A stretch of 64,000 nt of DNA from Oscillospiraceae bacterium (GCA_015068665.1 SVKB01000001.1:40812-104811); one strand, 5' to 3'; counted from the stretch's first letter, positions 54,370 to 63,851 are shown. The notes: a model not told the origin generated them from the sequence alone. Numbers and translations are program-made.

Positions 54370-55920
54370 ATGAAAAAGACACTATGTTTACTAATGGCAA
54401 TAATGATGGTAGCATCCTTACTTGCAGGCTGTGCAGGTGAAGAAATTACCTCCGAGGTTTATGACCCCGACATTAAGGTGGGGGATACCGGCGGACTTAA
54501 ATTGCCTCTTACCAAAGAACCTATGACATTGACATGGCAGGTTGTATCAACTGAAACTGAAATCAATGACAGTTGGTTTATGGAAAAATTAAGAGGTATA
54601 ACAGGTGTTGATGTTCAGCTTAATATTATGCAGTCATCAACAATTAATGAAAAACTTTCAGCACTAATTGCAGGTGGTAATATTCCTGATATCATAGGGG
54701 AATTCCCAACTGAAGAACAGGGGATTGACCTTGCAATGCAGGGTGCATTCGCATCTGTTGAGGATTATATGGATAAGCTTCCTAACTTCAAAAAGACCTT
54801 TGTTGAAAATGAAGACAACAACTGGATTTTTGATGCTTATAAGGCTCCTGACGGAAAATTATACGGCTATTACGGATATGATTGGAACAGAGATGTAAAC
54901 CACACCTTTATGTACCGTAAGGATATCTTTGATAAGCACGGAATAAAAATGTGGAATAATCCTGATGAATTCTATCAGGCTCTTAAAAAGCTAAAAGAGC
55001 TTTATCCTGCTTCCACACCTTATGTATCCAAGGTTACAGACCAGATATTCGCAAAATGGGCACCCGGCTGGGGAATTGCTGCTCACACTCCGTATTATGA
55101 TGAAGAAGAGAAGGTATGGAAATATACAGATACCGATCCGAAATACAAGGAAATGCTTGACTTTATGAAAAAGCTTTACAGCGAAGGTCTTATTGACCCT
55201 GAATTCTTAACAGCAACTCAGCAGGCATGGACTCAGAGAATGACTCAGGCTGACAAGGCGTTTGTTACCTTTGACTGGATTGACAGAATGACAATGTTTA
55301 AAGAACAGTCAGCCGAAACTGTACCCGGTTACGATTTAAGATTTGCAAATCCCGTAGGACCAAACCAGACTTATGCTGAAGCTAATCAGCTTTGCTGGGC
55401 AAGATATGTTAAAAAGCAGGATCCGAAAAGAGAAGAGGTTGCATTTAAGCTTCTTGACTTCTGCTTATCTCCTGCAGGTAAAGAGCTTATGACAATGGGA
55501 ATAGAGGGCGAAACCTACGAAATAGACGAAAACGGAATGGCAAAATATATAGGTTTTGATAAAACTCCTGCAATGAACGACCTTGTTGAAAAATACGGTA
55601 TGTTCACCGAAGGTATGTACTTATCCTTTGACAGAAGAAGCTGTTACTTTAACTTTGCACCGCAGCTTAAAGAGGCTCAGGAATATATGAAGGATGAAAA
55701 GAATGTTGATCCTATGGATCCCGTACTTTCCTTCACAACCGAAGAAACCGAAAAGAAGAATGAGTATCTTTTAAATCTTCAGAAGGCAGGCAAAGAATTT
55801 GCAGTTAAGTATATTCTTGGCGATGCTTCCTGGGATGAATGGGTTAAAAAGGCAAACTCTCTTGGGGCAGAGGATTTAACAAAGCTTTATAACGATGCTC
55901 ACTCGAGAATGGGTAAATAA
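54370..55920 (+). CDS. Extracellular solute-binding lipoprotein (LplA-type, family 1)
   Basis: A 516-residue lipoprotein. Signal with lipobox LLAGC (Cys at residue 21), then a long two-lobe binding protein containing DVNHTFMYRKDIFDKHGI and the conserved AWTQRMTQADKAFVT strand. Family-1-like proteins of this length (LplA/YtcQ group) bind oligosaccharides for ABC import; no permease or ATPase gene lies in the window, so partners are elsewhere. The 61993 product is a paralogue. ATG at 54370 with AAAAGGAGG upstream. Ligand is likely a hexosamine- or pectin-derived oligosaccharide (inference from neighbours). Confidence 0.85.
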   Translation: MKKTLCLLMAIMMVASLLAGCAGEEITSEVYDPDIKVGDTGGLKLPLTKEPMTLTWQVVSTETEINDSWFMEKLRGITGVDVQLNIMQSSTINEKLSALIAGGNIPDIIGEFPTEEQGIDLAMQGAFASVEDYMDKLPNFKKTFVENEDNNWIFDAYKAPDGKLYGYYGYDWNRDVNHTFMYRKDIFDKHGIKMWNNPDEFYQALKKLKELYPASTPYVSKVTDQIFAKWAPGWGIAAHTPYYDEEEKVWKYTDTDPKYKEMLDFMKKLYSEGLIDPEFLTATQQAWTQRMTQADKAFVTFDWIDRMTMFKEQSAETVPGYDLRFANPVGPNQTYAEANQLCWARYVKKQDPKREEVAFKLLDFCLSPAGKELMTMGIEGETYEIDENGMAKYIGFDKTPAMNDLVEKYGMFTEGMYLSFDRRSCYFNFAPQLKEAQEYMKDEKNVDPMDPVLSFTTEETEKKNEYLLNLQKAGKEFAVKYILGDASWDEWVKKANSLGAEDLTKLYNDAHSRMGK

Positions 55921-55947
55921 TTGCTACTTTTACAAATAAGGTTAACA

Positions 55948-55978
55948 GATACAGGGCAGCCTGTCGGCTGCCTGTATC
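55948..55978 (+). other. Stable hairpin abutting the next ribosome-binding site
   Basis: GATACAGG.CAGCC pairs with GGCTGCCTGTATC (55948-55978; one bulged G), and GGAGG starts at the next base (55979). No U-run follows. It may set a lower translation level for the cohesin-like gene or protect the 3' end of the highly expressed lipoprotein message. Confidence 0.5.
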
Positions 55979-55990
55979 GGAGGATATAAT

Positions 55991-56956
55991 ATGAGAAAAA
56001 TATGGTATATCGTGCTTGCTGTATTGATATTTATAAGCTGTCCTGTGGCTTTGCCTGCCCTTGCCGAAGGCTATGATACAGCCTGGACGATGACAATTAA
56101 AGGTGCTGATAATACTACCGGTTCCTTCAGGGCAGGAGATACTCTGGTAATCGATATTATAAATAACAGCGCGCTGACATCCGTAACCGATGCGGTTATC
56201 AAATTTACTTATAACGCTGACCTTTTAGAATATACTAAAATAGGCGGCACATCTGCATTGTGCGGGCTTAAAAGCTCAGACACCCAAAGAGACGCCTTCT
56301 ATGAGGAGCTTAATACTCCGGGGCTTTTCCGTGGTGCTTTTGCTACTGCCACCAAGGCTGAAATCGGTGAAGGGCAGTCTATGTATCAGGTGTATTTTAC
56401 GGTTAAAACCGATATCCCAAAAGGGGTAAATGCACTTAACTTCAGATGGATTCATACCGGTGCGGATAAAAGCTATGTTGCAAACGGCAGTGCCGATTAC
56501 AACATAGAATTTGTTGATGGGGCTACCTCGGTAACAGGAGATGCTTTAACTGAAAATCCCGATAAGCTTCCCGATTCCTGGGAGTCGGGTACTAACTATA
56601 TCTTTGCGCCTTTCAGAAATCCAACATCCGAAAATCCTGAAATTATAAATTTAAACGGTAAGAAAATTACAGTTACAACTCCTTATGTTGTTGTATTTTC
56701 AAAGCTTCTTCCGGCTACCTCACCCTATATAGAGGCAGGTATTCTTCTTTCAGAGGAAGCAAATGAAAATATGGACAAGGGCTCAACGGGTGTGCACTAT
56801 GCGAAGGCTGAGAAATTCACCTCGGATAATCACTTCGGCGTTCTTTTCTACGGCGACGGCGTTAAAGCAAATGCCGATTACTATGCAAGAGCGCGTGTGG
56901 AATATGCGGATGGGGTACTGTTTTCCGATATGCTTTCGGTAAAAACCGCAGAATAA
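55991..56956 (+). CDS. Secreted cohesin-like protein
   Basis: A 321-residue protein. Signal peptide 1-26; a cohesin-type beta-sandwich (about 30-175, FRAGDTLVIDIINNSALTSV..VIKFTYNADLLEYTKI); and a C-terminal beta domain (about 200-321) similar in part to the C-terminus of the 37091 product (SPYIEAGILLS.. and GVLFYGD..). No dockerin and no wall anchor are visible. Next to a small dockerin protein, a cohesin-dockerin pair is a natural inference. ATG at 55991 with GGAGG 7 nt upstream. Confidence 0.65.
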   Translation: MRKIWYIVLAVLIFISCPVALPALAEGYDTAWTMTIKGADNTTGSFRAGDTLVIDIINNSALTSVTDAVIKFTYNADLLEYTKIGGTSALCGLKSSDTQRDAFYEELNTPGLFRGAFATATKAEIGEGQSMYQVYFTVKTDIPKGVNALNFRWIHTGADKSYVANGSADYNIEFVDGATSVTGDALTENPDKLPDSWESGTNYIFAPFRNPTSENPEIINLNGKKITVTTPYVVVFSKLLPATSPYIEAGILLSEEANENMDKGSTGVHYAKAEKFTSDNHFGVLFYGDGVKANADYYARARVEYADGVLFSDMLSVKTAE

Positions 56957-56970
56957 GGGAGGAAAGTGAT

Positions 56971-57519
56971 ATGAAGAATATTTTTAAAATAATTATTGCT
57001 TGTACGCTTTTGCTTTCCTTAATGTCTATGGGAGTATGTGCCGCAAATACCATTGAAATTTCAGACGATACCATTTCCAAAAAGGACGGCGTGGTTACGG
57101 TTAACTTTACCGCCTCGGGCTTTATGGAGGGGGATGCAATTACAATCCTTGTATTTAAGGTTACCGATACTGTTAAAGAGCCTGATAATTCAAATATAGT
57201 TTATATGGGCCAGCCCGAATATAAGGATGAAATGTCCGCCGTAACCTTTAAGCTTCCCGAAGAGGAAACCGAGGGCATCTACGAGGTGCGTGTGGGCGGA
57301 ACAGGTGTTGAAGCCTATTCCCTGGGACAGTTTTCAGCAAAAGAGCTTATAATCGGCGATCTTGATAATAACGGTGTTATTGATAAGGGAGATGTTGTTA
57401 TTATTTTAAAGCTTTTCTTTGGTGAAAAGGTGGATGTAAGCGCCACCGACTGCGACCTTACCAATGACGGCATTGTCAATGTGAAGGATGCGGTTAAATT
57501 GCTTAAGATGATAGAATAA
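56971..57519 (+). CDS. Small secreted dockerin protein
   Basis: A 182-residue protein. Signal peptide 1-24; Ig-like beta domain (about 27-122); then a type I dockerin (about 126-182) with two well-formed calcium loops, DLDNNGVIDKGD and DLTNDGIVNVKD, and typical helices. The loops are better preserved than those in genes A-E. Begins 14 bp after the cohesin-like gene. It could bind that protein's cohesin-like domain; the Ig-like part would then be the cargo. ATG at 56971 after GGGAGG. Confidence 0.75.
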   Translation: MKNIFKIIIACTLLLSLMSMGVCAANTIEISDDTISKKDGVVTVNFTASGFMEGDAITILVFKVTDTVKEPDNSNIVYMGQPEYKDEMSAVTFKLPEEETEGIYEVRVGGTGVEAYSLGQFSAKELIIGDLDNNGVIDKGDVVIILKLFFGEKVDVSATDCDLTNDGIVNVKDAVKLLKMIE

Positions 57520-57533
57520 TACATAGTTTTTTT

Positions 57534-57582
57534 AAAAAAAGAGATGTAATCAAACCATTTTCGGTTTGTTACATCTCTTTTT
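57534..57582 (+). terminator. Terminator of the large operon
   Basis: AAAGAGATGTAA.CAAACC pairs with GGTTTG.TACATCTCTTT, flanked by A- and T-runs, so it works in both directions. A second near-identical copy is at 57826-57873. Confidence 0.85.
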
Positions 57583-57873
57583 GCAGACTGTCGAAAAAGT
57601 CGGTCTACCGCAAAAAAATAAAAAAAACTCTATAATGTCGATAAATAAAAATATTTATAATTCTTAGTGAAATGGCAAGGGAATCATCGAGAAACCCTTG
57701 CCATTCTTTGCTTTTCACCAAAATGAGCCTTGCCGTACCTTTGTACTGTCTGCATTCATTTTGGTGAAATATCCCTTCCTTTTATCGAAGTCTGCCAGCG
57801 TGTCGATAGGTTTATCGACACGCTGAAAAAAGAGATGTAATCAAACCATTTTTGGTTTGTTACATCTCTTTTT
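57583..57873. repeat. Hairpin-rich spacer bounded by duplicated hairpins
   Basis: Between the two copies of the AAAGAGATGTAA hairpin (57534 and 57826) lie AATGGCAAGGG/CCCTTGCCATT (57671-57705), TTTCACCAAAATG/CATTTTGGTGAAA (57713-57769) and CAGCGTGTCGATA/TATCGACACGCTG (57796-57825). GACTGTCGAAAAAGTCG near 57586 looks like an insertion-sequence end in my recollection, but no transposase is present. Possibly the remnant of a non-autonomous element; no coding. Confidence 0.5.
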
Positions 57874-57909
57874 GAATTGTAATTTGTCATCGGACATTTT
57901 TTAAAATTG

Positions 57910-57970
57910 TGATATAAACAATAAAAAAATGATAAAGACAATTGAAAAAGAGTTTGTTATATGTTATAAT
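57910..57970 (+). promoter_or_regulatory. Direct-repeat activator site and promoter
   Basis: TGATATAAACAAT (57910-57922) and TGATAAAGACAAT (57930-57942) form a direct repeat of 20-bp period. The second touches TTGAAA (57942-57947); after a 17-bp spacer comes TATAAT (57965-57970). AraC-type activators often bind direct repeats two helical turns apart next to the -35. A nearly identical arrangement precedes the gene at 63941. Confidence 0.65.
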
Positions 57971-57997
57971 CTTTAAAAAATAAGGAGGTAAGTAAAA

Positions 57998-60900
57998 ATG
58001 CTTAAAAAAGTCATTTCCTTAATGGTTATTTCAGCGCTTATGCTTTCGGTACTTTCCTTTGTACCGGTGCTTGGTGCTGAAGAAATTTTCACGATTGATT
58101 TTGAAAAAGAAGGAGGTTGGACTCCCTGGAGTGCTACAGGGGCGGATCTAAATATTATTTCCTCTGACGCATACTCCGAGGGTGGAAAGTCTATGTATTT
58201 TGCGGATGACTCAGGTGAGCTTACCGCAGGTATAAAGACAGACAGAGTTAATATCACTCCCGGCGAAAGCTATACCGCTGTCTGCGATTTTTATCTGGTT
58301 TCGGGAAATATTTCCGTTAACCTAAGATTTTATGACGGCTCAGGTAAACAGCTTTCCTCAAAAGGGGCAAAGGGTACTCAGAAAAAATGGGTTAACCTTG
58401 CAATCACTGATACTGCTCCCGAAGGGGCGGTAACCTGCGATGTGGTTATAGCCTCCGTAAAGGCAAGTAAATCCTACGGATATCTTGATAATTTAAAGCT
58501 TTATAAGGGTCAGGTGCAGGCAGGAACAGTTTCCTCCTCTGCCAAAGTGCCCGAGGGTGCAGCTTCATCCTCATCCTCTTCAGCAACCACCGGTTCTTCC
58601 GCTGCTGTTGCACCAAAGGATGACGGTGTTAAAGACGGAACCCTTATTTACTCCTACGGCTTTGAAAACGGTCTTTCCCCCTGGAAATATCAGACCGAAA
58701 CCTCGGAACCTTATGTAAAAGAGATTACCGATACTGCTTCAGAAGGTAAAAAGGCTTTTTCGGTTAACGATTCGGTTGATAATGGAGGACCGGGTATCGT
58801 AAGTGAGATGATTCCCGTATCCGAGGGCAACGATTATTCCACCGTTGCTGATTTTATCGGAAAAAGCGGAGTTGTTAAGCTTTTCAATAAATATTACGAT
58901 GCAAACGGCAAGCTTATTACCAGTTTTGCCGTAACCATTCCTTCATCCCAGTCCTGGACACCGTATTTGTATATAACAAGGGCACCTGCAGGTGCAACCT
59001 CCATGGAGGTGCTTGTATGCGGTATCAAGGCATCTCTTGGAGAGGTTTATGTGGATAATGTCCGTGTATATAAGGGAAAGATAAAAATTGAAATTCCCGA
59101 AACCGAATTTATCGAGCCAAAGCAGGCAGTTCCCGTTAATGCACATATTGTTGCACCGGTAAATAACAAGCTTGTATACAATACATATAATGAATACGGC
59201 GATACACTTGGTGACTACTCCTACGGTGGCTTTACCGCAGGTAAATATAACCTTCCCGAAAATGCAAATATCCCTGTTGCCCTTGAAATTTCTCCTTCCG
59301 GCACCAAGGATGACACAAAGCATATTCAGGATGCTATTGACAAGGTGTATAACGAAGCAAGCAACGATAATTTTAAAATTTTAAAATTAAAAGCTGGTAC
59401 ATATTATATCAATAAAACCGGTTTAAGACTTAAAAACGGAATAATTCTTTCCGGTGAAGGTCAGGGCCCCACAGGTACAATCCTTTATGCCTATGAGTCG
59501 GTTAAGAATACCCCTGTTAATATATCAGGTATTGCACCGTCTTACGGAAACGATAAATACTACATCACAGATTCCTATGTGAAATCGGGAAGTAAAACCA
59601 TAAATCTTTCCGCAGAGGATGTAAAAAACTTTAAAGTGGGCGATTTAATCGCAATTACTCATCCATCAACTCAAAAATGGGTTGAAGCTATAAGAATGGT
59701 TAATATGGAAAGCAGCTCCAAGGGAGATAACTCCTGGAAGGAAGGCGCGGTAGATATGACTACCGAAAGAACCGTAACAGCTATAAACGGCACTGAAATC
59801 ACTCTTGATTTTGCACTGTTTGTTCCGTATAATAAGGAATATTCCGATAGCTTTATCCGTAAGGCAGACGATTCTCAGACTATAAGATATGCAGGTGTTC
59901 AGAATTTAAGAATTGAATCCTACTATAACGGAGATGCAACCGATGAAAATCACGGTAATACCGCTATTTCCTTTACAAATGCAAAGGACTGCTTTGTAAG
60001 GGATGTATCCGTTAAGCACTTTGTTCTTTCCGCTGTTGCCTGCGGTTCATATTCCAAGCAGATAACCGTGCTTAATGTTTCCTCCTTAGAGCCTGTTTCA
60101 ACAGTTCAGGGCGGAAGAAGATATGCATTTGCAAACTCAACCTCTGCACAGCAGACCTTGTTTGCAGGCTGTTATTCTTTTGATGGCAGACATGACTATG
60201 AAGCAAGCTTTACCGTTACCGGACCTATTGTTTTTGTTGACAGCGTAATAGATAAATCGAATTCTTCTGCAGAAACTCACGGTACCTGGTCAACAGGAGT
60301 TTTATATGATAATATCTATCAGGTGCCAAACGATACACCGGGTTATCTTTGTCTTGCAAACCGCGGTATTTACGGCTCCGCCAAATCCCAGGGCTGGACA
60401 GCTGCAGGCTCGGTAATGTGGAATACATTATCAAACCTTGTAATTGTTCATAAGCCTCCTATGACCTACCAGAACTTCTCGGTTGGTAACTGGGGAACCT
60501 ACTCAGACCCTGCCGCTTTGGCTCTTAAGAGTACAAAATCTGCAGTTTACAGAAAATATTTCAGAACAACCGATTTCTATAATGCCCAGGATTCTCACTA
60601 TGCAACAAAAGAGGGCACATCCTTTATCGGTGATGCATATAAGGAAGCGGAATTCACTCCCGTTGAGCCCCGTTCCTTATTTAAAGCACAGCTTGCCGAA
60701 AGAATTACAGGGGATATAAGAAATGCAAGACCTAATGCTCCGATAATTCTTTACCCGAGACCCGATAAGGAAACAAAGGAAGCAGTTGTGGAAATTTCGG
60801 GTATTTATCAGCTTGGGGCAACCGATGTAACAGTATATGTAGATAACAGCCCGCATAAAGCTGAGCTTAATCCGACTGACAATTCCTTTAAGCTTTCTCT

Positions 60901-61903
60901 TGTTTTGTCCGAGGGTGTTCATAAAATCTATGCAACCCAGACAATCGGCGGTGCGGAAAGCACCAAGACTGCCGACAGATTTATTACAGTCGGCAAAGCA
61001 AACGGTAATCCTGAATATTTACAGAGTATTTATTCCAACGATAAAACAACTCTTTTATTAAACGATCCGAGACCATCCTTTGATGTTTATGAAAAGCAGA
61101 TTGCAGAGATAAATAAGGACAAGGTTACCGTTATGGTAAACGGCAGACTTTTACAGTCAGATGTTGAACCCTTTATTGAAAACGGAAGAACCTTAGTTCC
61201 CATGCGTGCAATTTTTGAAGCACTGAAGGCAGAGGTTTTATGGGATGCGGCAACCGAAACCGCAACTGCAACCTTAAGAGGAACCGAGGTAAAAATAACC
61301 AAGAATCAGACTGTTGCTTATGTAAGCGGTAATCCTGTTACCCTTGACGTGCCCGCAGCTATCAAGGACGGACGTTTCGTTGTTCCGGTAAGATTCATTT
61401 CCGAATCCTTTGGCGCAAAGGTTGAGTGGATTGAGGCAAGAAGAACTGCTATGATTGACGGTGGACTTAAATTCCCGGCATGTCACGGGCTTCCCAATGA
61501 GCTTGATGTTTACGATATGATTCAGTCAGGTGATGACGGAGCAGGCTCGGTAATTACCAATCTTATGGATAACAACATTTCTACAAAATGGGGCGTTGCC
61601 TATGATGAAGCAAAGCCTGACAATGCGTGGGGTATATTCGATTTAGGTGGAGTAACCGATGTGGCAAGTATGTTTATATCCTTCTATAAGGGAACCTCGA
61701 GAGTATATACTCTTGACTTCTATATTTCAGATGACGGTGTGAACTTTACTCCGTTTAAGCCGGGCTTCAAGTCTTCCGGTACTATAGAAGATTTTGAAGA
61801 AATTCCGCTTAATGTAAAGACACGCTTTATAAAAATTGTAGGTAAAGCAAATTCTGAAAATCAGTGGACTAATCTGCAGGATGTAGCTTTTACAGGTAAA
61901 TAA
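57998..61903 (+). CDS. Large secreted pectate-lyase-fold protein with CBMs, copper-amine-oxidase-type and F5/8-type domains
   Basis: A 1301-residue protein. Signal peptide 1-25; two CenC-like (CBM4/9-type) modules (about 27-168 and 210-365) joined by a Ser-rich linker; a right-handed beta-helix of the pectate-lyase superfamily (about 425-905, starting with SPSGTKDDTKHIQDAID); an Ig-like segment (about 915-1000); a copper-amine-oxidase N1-like domain (about 1036-1152); and a C-terminal F5/8-type (CBM32-like) domain (about 1155-1301). It would bind and depolymerise or modify an extracellular polysaccharide, with pectin-like substrates favoured, but catalytic residues were not assigned and it could be a non-enzymatic binder. 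ATG at 57998 after AAGGAGG; expression driven by the promoter at 57942-57970. Confidence 0.8.
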   Translation: MLKKVISLMVISALMLSVLSFVPVLGAEEIFTIDFEKEGGWTPWSATGADLNIISSDAYSEGGKSMYFADDSGELTAGIKTDRVNITPGESYTAVCDFYLVSGNISVNLRFYDGSGKQLSSKGAKGTQKKWVNLAITDTAPEGAVTCDVVIASVKASKSYGYLDNLKLYKGQVQAGTVSSSAKVPEGAASSSSSSATTGSSAAVAPKDDGVKDGTLIYSYGFENGLSPWKYQTETSEPYVKEITDTASEGKKAFSVNDSVDNGGPGIVSEMIPVSEGNDYSTVADFIGKSGVVKLFNKYYDANGKLITSFAVTIPSSQSWTPYLYITRAPAGATSMEVLVCGIKASLGEVYVDNVRVYKGKIKIEIPETEFIEPKQAVPVNAHIVAPVNNKLVYNTYNEYGDTLGDYSYGGFTAGKYNLPENANIPVALEISPSGTKDDTKHIQDAIDKVYNEASNDNFKILKLKAGTYYINKTGLRLKNGIILSGEGQGPTGTILYAYESVKNTPVNISGIAPSYGNDKYYITDSYVKSGSKTINLSAEDVKNFKVGDLIAITHPSTQKWVEAIRMVNMESSSKGDNSWKEGAVDMTTERTVTAINGTEITLDFALFVPYNKEYSDSFIRKADDSQTIRYAGVQNLRIESYYNGDATDENHGNTAISFTNAKDCFVRDVSVKHFVLSAVACGSYSKQITVLNVSSLEPVSTVQGGRRYAFANSTSAQQTLFAGCYSFDGRHDYEASFTVTGPIVFVDSVIDKSNSSAETHGTWSTGVLYDNIYQVPNDTPGYLCLANRGIYGSAKSQGWTAAGSVMWNTLSNLVIVHKPPMTYQNFSVGNWGTYSDPAALALKSTKSAVYRKYFRTTDFYNAQDSHYATKEGTSFIGDAYKEAEFTPVEPRSLFKAQLAERITGDIRNARPNAPIILYPRPDKETKEAVVEISGIYQLGATDVTVYVDNSPHKAELNPTDNSFKLSLVLSEGVHKIYATQTIGGAESTKTADRFITVGKANGNPEYLQSIYSNDKTTLLLNDPRPSFDVYEKQIAEINKDKVTVMVNGRLLQSDVEPFIENGRTLVPMRAIFEALKAEVLWDAATETATATLRGTEVKITKNQTVAYVSGNPVTLDVPAAIKDGRFVVPVRFISESFGAKVEWIEARRTAMIDGGLKFPACHGLPNELDVYDMIQSGDDGAGSVITNLMDNNISTKWGVAYDEAKPDNAWGIFDLGGVTDVASMFISFYKGTSRVYTLDFYISDDGVNFTPFKPGFKSSGTIEDFEEIPLNVKTRFIKIVGKANSENQWTNLQDVAFTGK

Positions 61904-61910
61904 AAAAACT

Positions 61911-61934
61911 AAAAAAAGTATTTTACTTTTTTAA
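61911..61934 (+). terminator. Weak terminator before the second lipoprotein gene
   Basis: AAAAAAGTA pairs with TACTTTTTT over a 3-nt loop, just after the stop codon. AT-only except one G-C pair, so read-through into the lipoprotein gene is likely. Confidence 0.5.
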
Positions 61935-61992
61935 ATATATGTTTTATAATTTACATGTGAATTATATTAATTAATTTTAAGGAGGAGTAAAA

Positions 61993-63600
61993 ATGAAAAA
62001 ATTCACTAAAATCACGGCATTACTTTTAAGCCTTTTAATGCTGTGCTCTATGTTCGCAGGCTGTGGCAATGACGAGGAATATGCGGAAATCGAAATTGCT
62101 TCCCCGGAAGAGCTGGATCCTGCAAAAATCGGCGATTACAGCACACTTAAATTACCGCTTGACACGAAGGGCACAACTATTGAAGCATTGGTTAATACCG
62201 ATGTTACAACCAATAATGACAGTTTATTCGTTAAGGAATTAAGAAGAAGAACAGGTCTTAATGTTCAGATAATATCAGTTCCACTATCTGCATATAAGGA
62301 AAAGGTTAAGATTCTTATAGCTTCCCAGGATGATATGCCCGACATGATGGCATCCAGCGGTCTTTCCACCGACGAGGTTAACGACCTTGGTAACCAGGGC
62401 GCATTTGCTGAGGTTTTACAGTATCAGGATAAGCTTCCCAACTTCAAAAAGATTTATGTTGATGAAGCTGAGGAAAGAGGCGTTGCAGGTAACTTAAAGA
62501 ACATTATGTCTGCTGACGGTAACCTTTATTACTTCCCCATATACGATATCAGCCGTGATGTTAACCACGGTATGCTTTACAGAAAGGATATCTTTGACAA
62601 GCACGGTATCGAAATGTGGCACGATAAGGATTCCTTCTTAGATGTTTTAAGACAGTTAAAGAAGCTTTACCCCAACTCGGTTCCTTACGCTTCAAAGACA
62701 GGCTCAACCATCTTCAGAGATTTAGGCTACAGCTGGGGACTTAACTACTTTGGTCCTTATTACGATGAAGAAAGCAGATTATGGAAATACTCCTGCGAGG
62801 ATCCTAAATTCAAGGAGTTAATTGATTTCTTAAAGACAATGTATAAAGAAGGTCTTGTTGACCCTGAATTCTTAACCTGTACACAGGCTGCATGGACTCA
62901 GAAGATGACTCAGAGAGATAAAGCCTTCGTTACCTGGGACTGGATTGGCAGACTTGATATGTTCAAGGATCAGACTGCTTCCACCGTTCCCGAATATGAT
63001 TTAAGATATGCTTATCCTATCGGCGGTAAGGTTATAACTCTTGCAAGAACAGGCGGCGGTCCTGTTATCAAGAAGGGTAAGAATGAATTGCTTACACTTC
63101 AGCTTAACGACTATCTTCTTTCCGACTCGGGCGCACAGCTTACCACAATGGGTGTTGAAGGTGTTTCCTATACATTAAGAGAAGACGGTAAGGCTGATTA
63201 CATCGGCTTTGAAGGTCAGAAGGGTGTTGGTATCAATCCTCTTGAATCTAAGTACGGTCTGTATATAGCAGGTATGTACAGAAGATTTGACAGAAGAAGC
63301 TCTTACTATGACTTTACCGAAAGAGAACAGGAAGCACAGGATATGATGCTTAATAAAGAGGGCGGCGGATTTATGCCCCTTGATCCTGTACTTTCCTTCA
63401 CTGAGGAAGAAAGAGAAGTTCGCAGTAAGTACGAAACAGGTATCACAAAGGCTGCAGAAGAATTTGCAGTTAAATATGTTCTTGACGATTCCTACGGCGA
63501 TAAGCAGTGGAATGAATGGCTGGAAAAGGCTAAAAAGCTTGGCACAGAAGAAGTGTTAAAGCAGTATAATGCAGCTCAGGAACGCTACAACAAGCTATAA
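61993..63600 (+). CDS. Extracellular solute-binding lipoprotein (LplA-type), paralogue of 54370
   Basis: A 535-residue lipoprotein. Lipobox MFAGC (Cys at residue 24). Core matches the 54370 product (DVNHGMLYRKDIFDKHGI, AWTQKMTQRDKAFVTWDW, RFDRRSSYYDFT), so both are family-1-like ABC binding proteins for oligosaccharides. ATG at 61993 with AAGGAGGAG upstream. It follows the pectate-lyase-fold gene by 89 bp, a natural uptake partner for its products (inference). No permease in the window. Ends at the start of the 142-bp repeat. Confidence 0.85.
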   Translation: MKKFTKITALLLSLLMLCSMFAGCGNDEEYAEIEIASPEELDPAKIGDYSTLKLPLDTKGTTIEALVNTDVTTNNDSLFVKELRRRTGLNVQIISVPLSAYKEKVKILIASQDDMPDMMASSGLSTDEVNDLGNQGAFAEVLQYQDKLPNFKKIYVDEAEERGVAGNLKNIMSADGNLYYFPIYDISRDVNHGMLYRKDIFDKHGIEMWHDKDSFLDVLRQLKKLYPNSVPYASKTGSTIFRDLGYSWGLNYFGPYYDEESRLWKYSCEDPKFKELIDFLKTMYKEGLVDPEFLTCTQAAWTQKMTQRDKAFVTWDWIGRLDMFKDQTASTVPEYDLRYAYPIGGKVITLARTGGGPVIKKGKNELLTLQLNDYLLSDSGAQLTTMGVEGVSYTLREDGKADYIGFEGQKGVGINPLESKYGLYIAGMYRRFDRRSSYYDFTEREQEAQDMMLNKEGGGFMPLDPVLSFTEEEREVRSKYETGITKAAEEFAVKYVLDDSYGDKQWNEWLEKAKKLGTEEVLKQYNAAQERYNKL

Positions 63601-63742
63601 AAAGCGTAAAAAAAGCGTATATTGAACCTAAAAAACCCTTGACGTATCTATTATACGCCTGCGGGCTTACGGGCACTAAACGATTTTCGTTTAGTGCCTT
63701 TTTTATGTCCAATCTACATCTTTTTTGTACGCTTTTTTATGG
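63600..63742. repeat. 142-bp intergenic repeat with inverted ends, copy 2
   Basis: Near-identical to 35225-35366, differing mainly in the CGTAT/ATACG loop (CTATT for CTTA). Its GGCACTAAACG/CGTTTAGTGCC stem with TTTTTTAT serves as terminator of the lipoprotein gene. After it, ATGCTTTGCGTTTTGAA matches the region at about 31417. Confidence 0.75.
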
Positions 63743-63851
63743 GAATAGGGAAATGCTTTGCGTTTTGAATGAAAAATCGACAAGCGCCGAATGGTATGCT
63801 TATCTTCTTTCATTCCTGATTTCTCATTTTTAAATGTCTTTCATTTAATTG

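Noticed and set aside
57586-57605. Complete insertion sequence at the GACTGTCGAAAAAGTCG motif
   Set aside because: No transposase or second inverted end was found in the spacer.
63639-63833. Open frame after the second lipoprotein
   Set aside because: It covers the terminator and repeat region and has no plausible start site.
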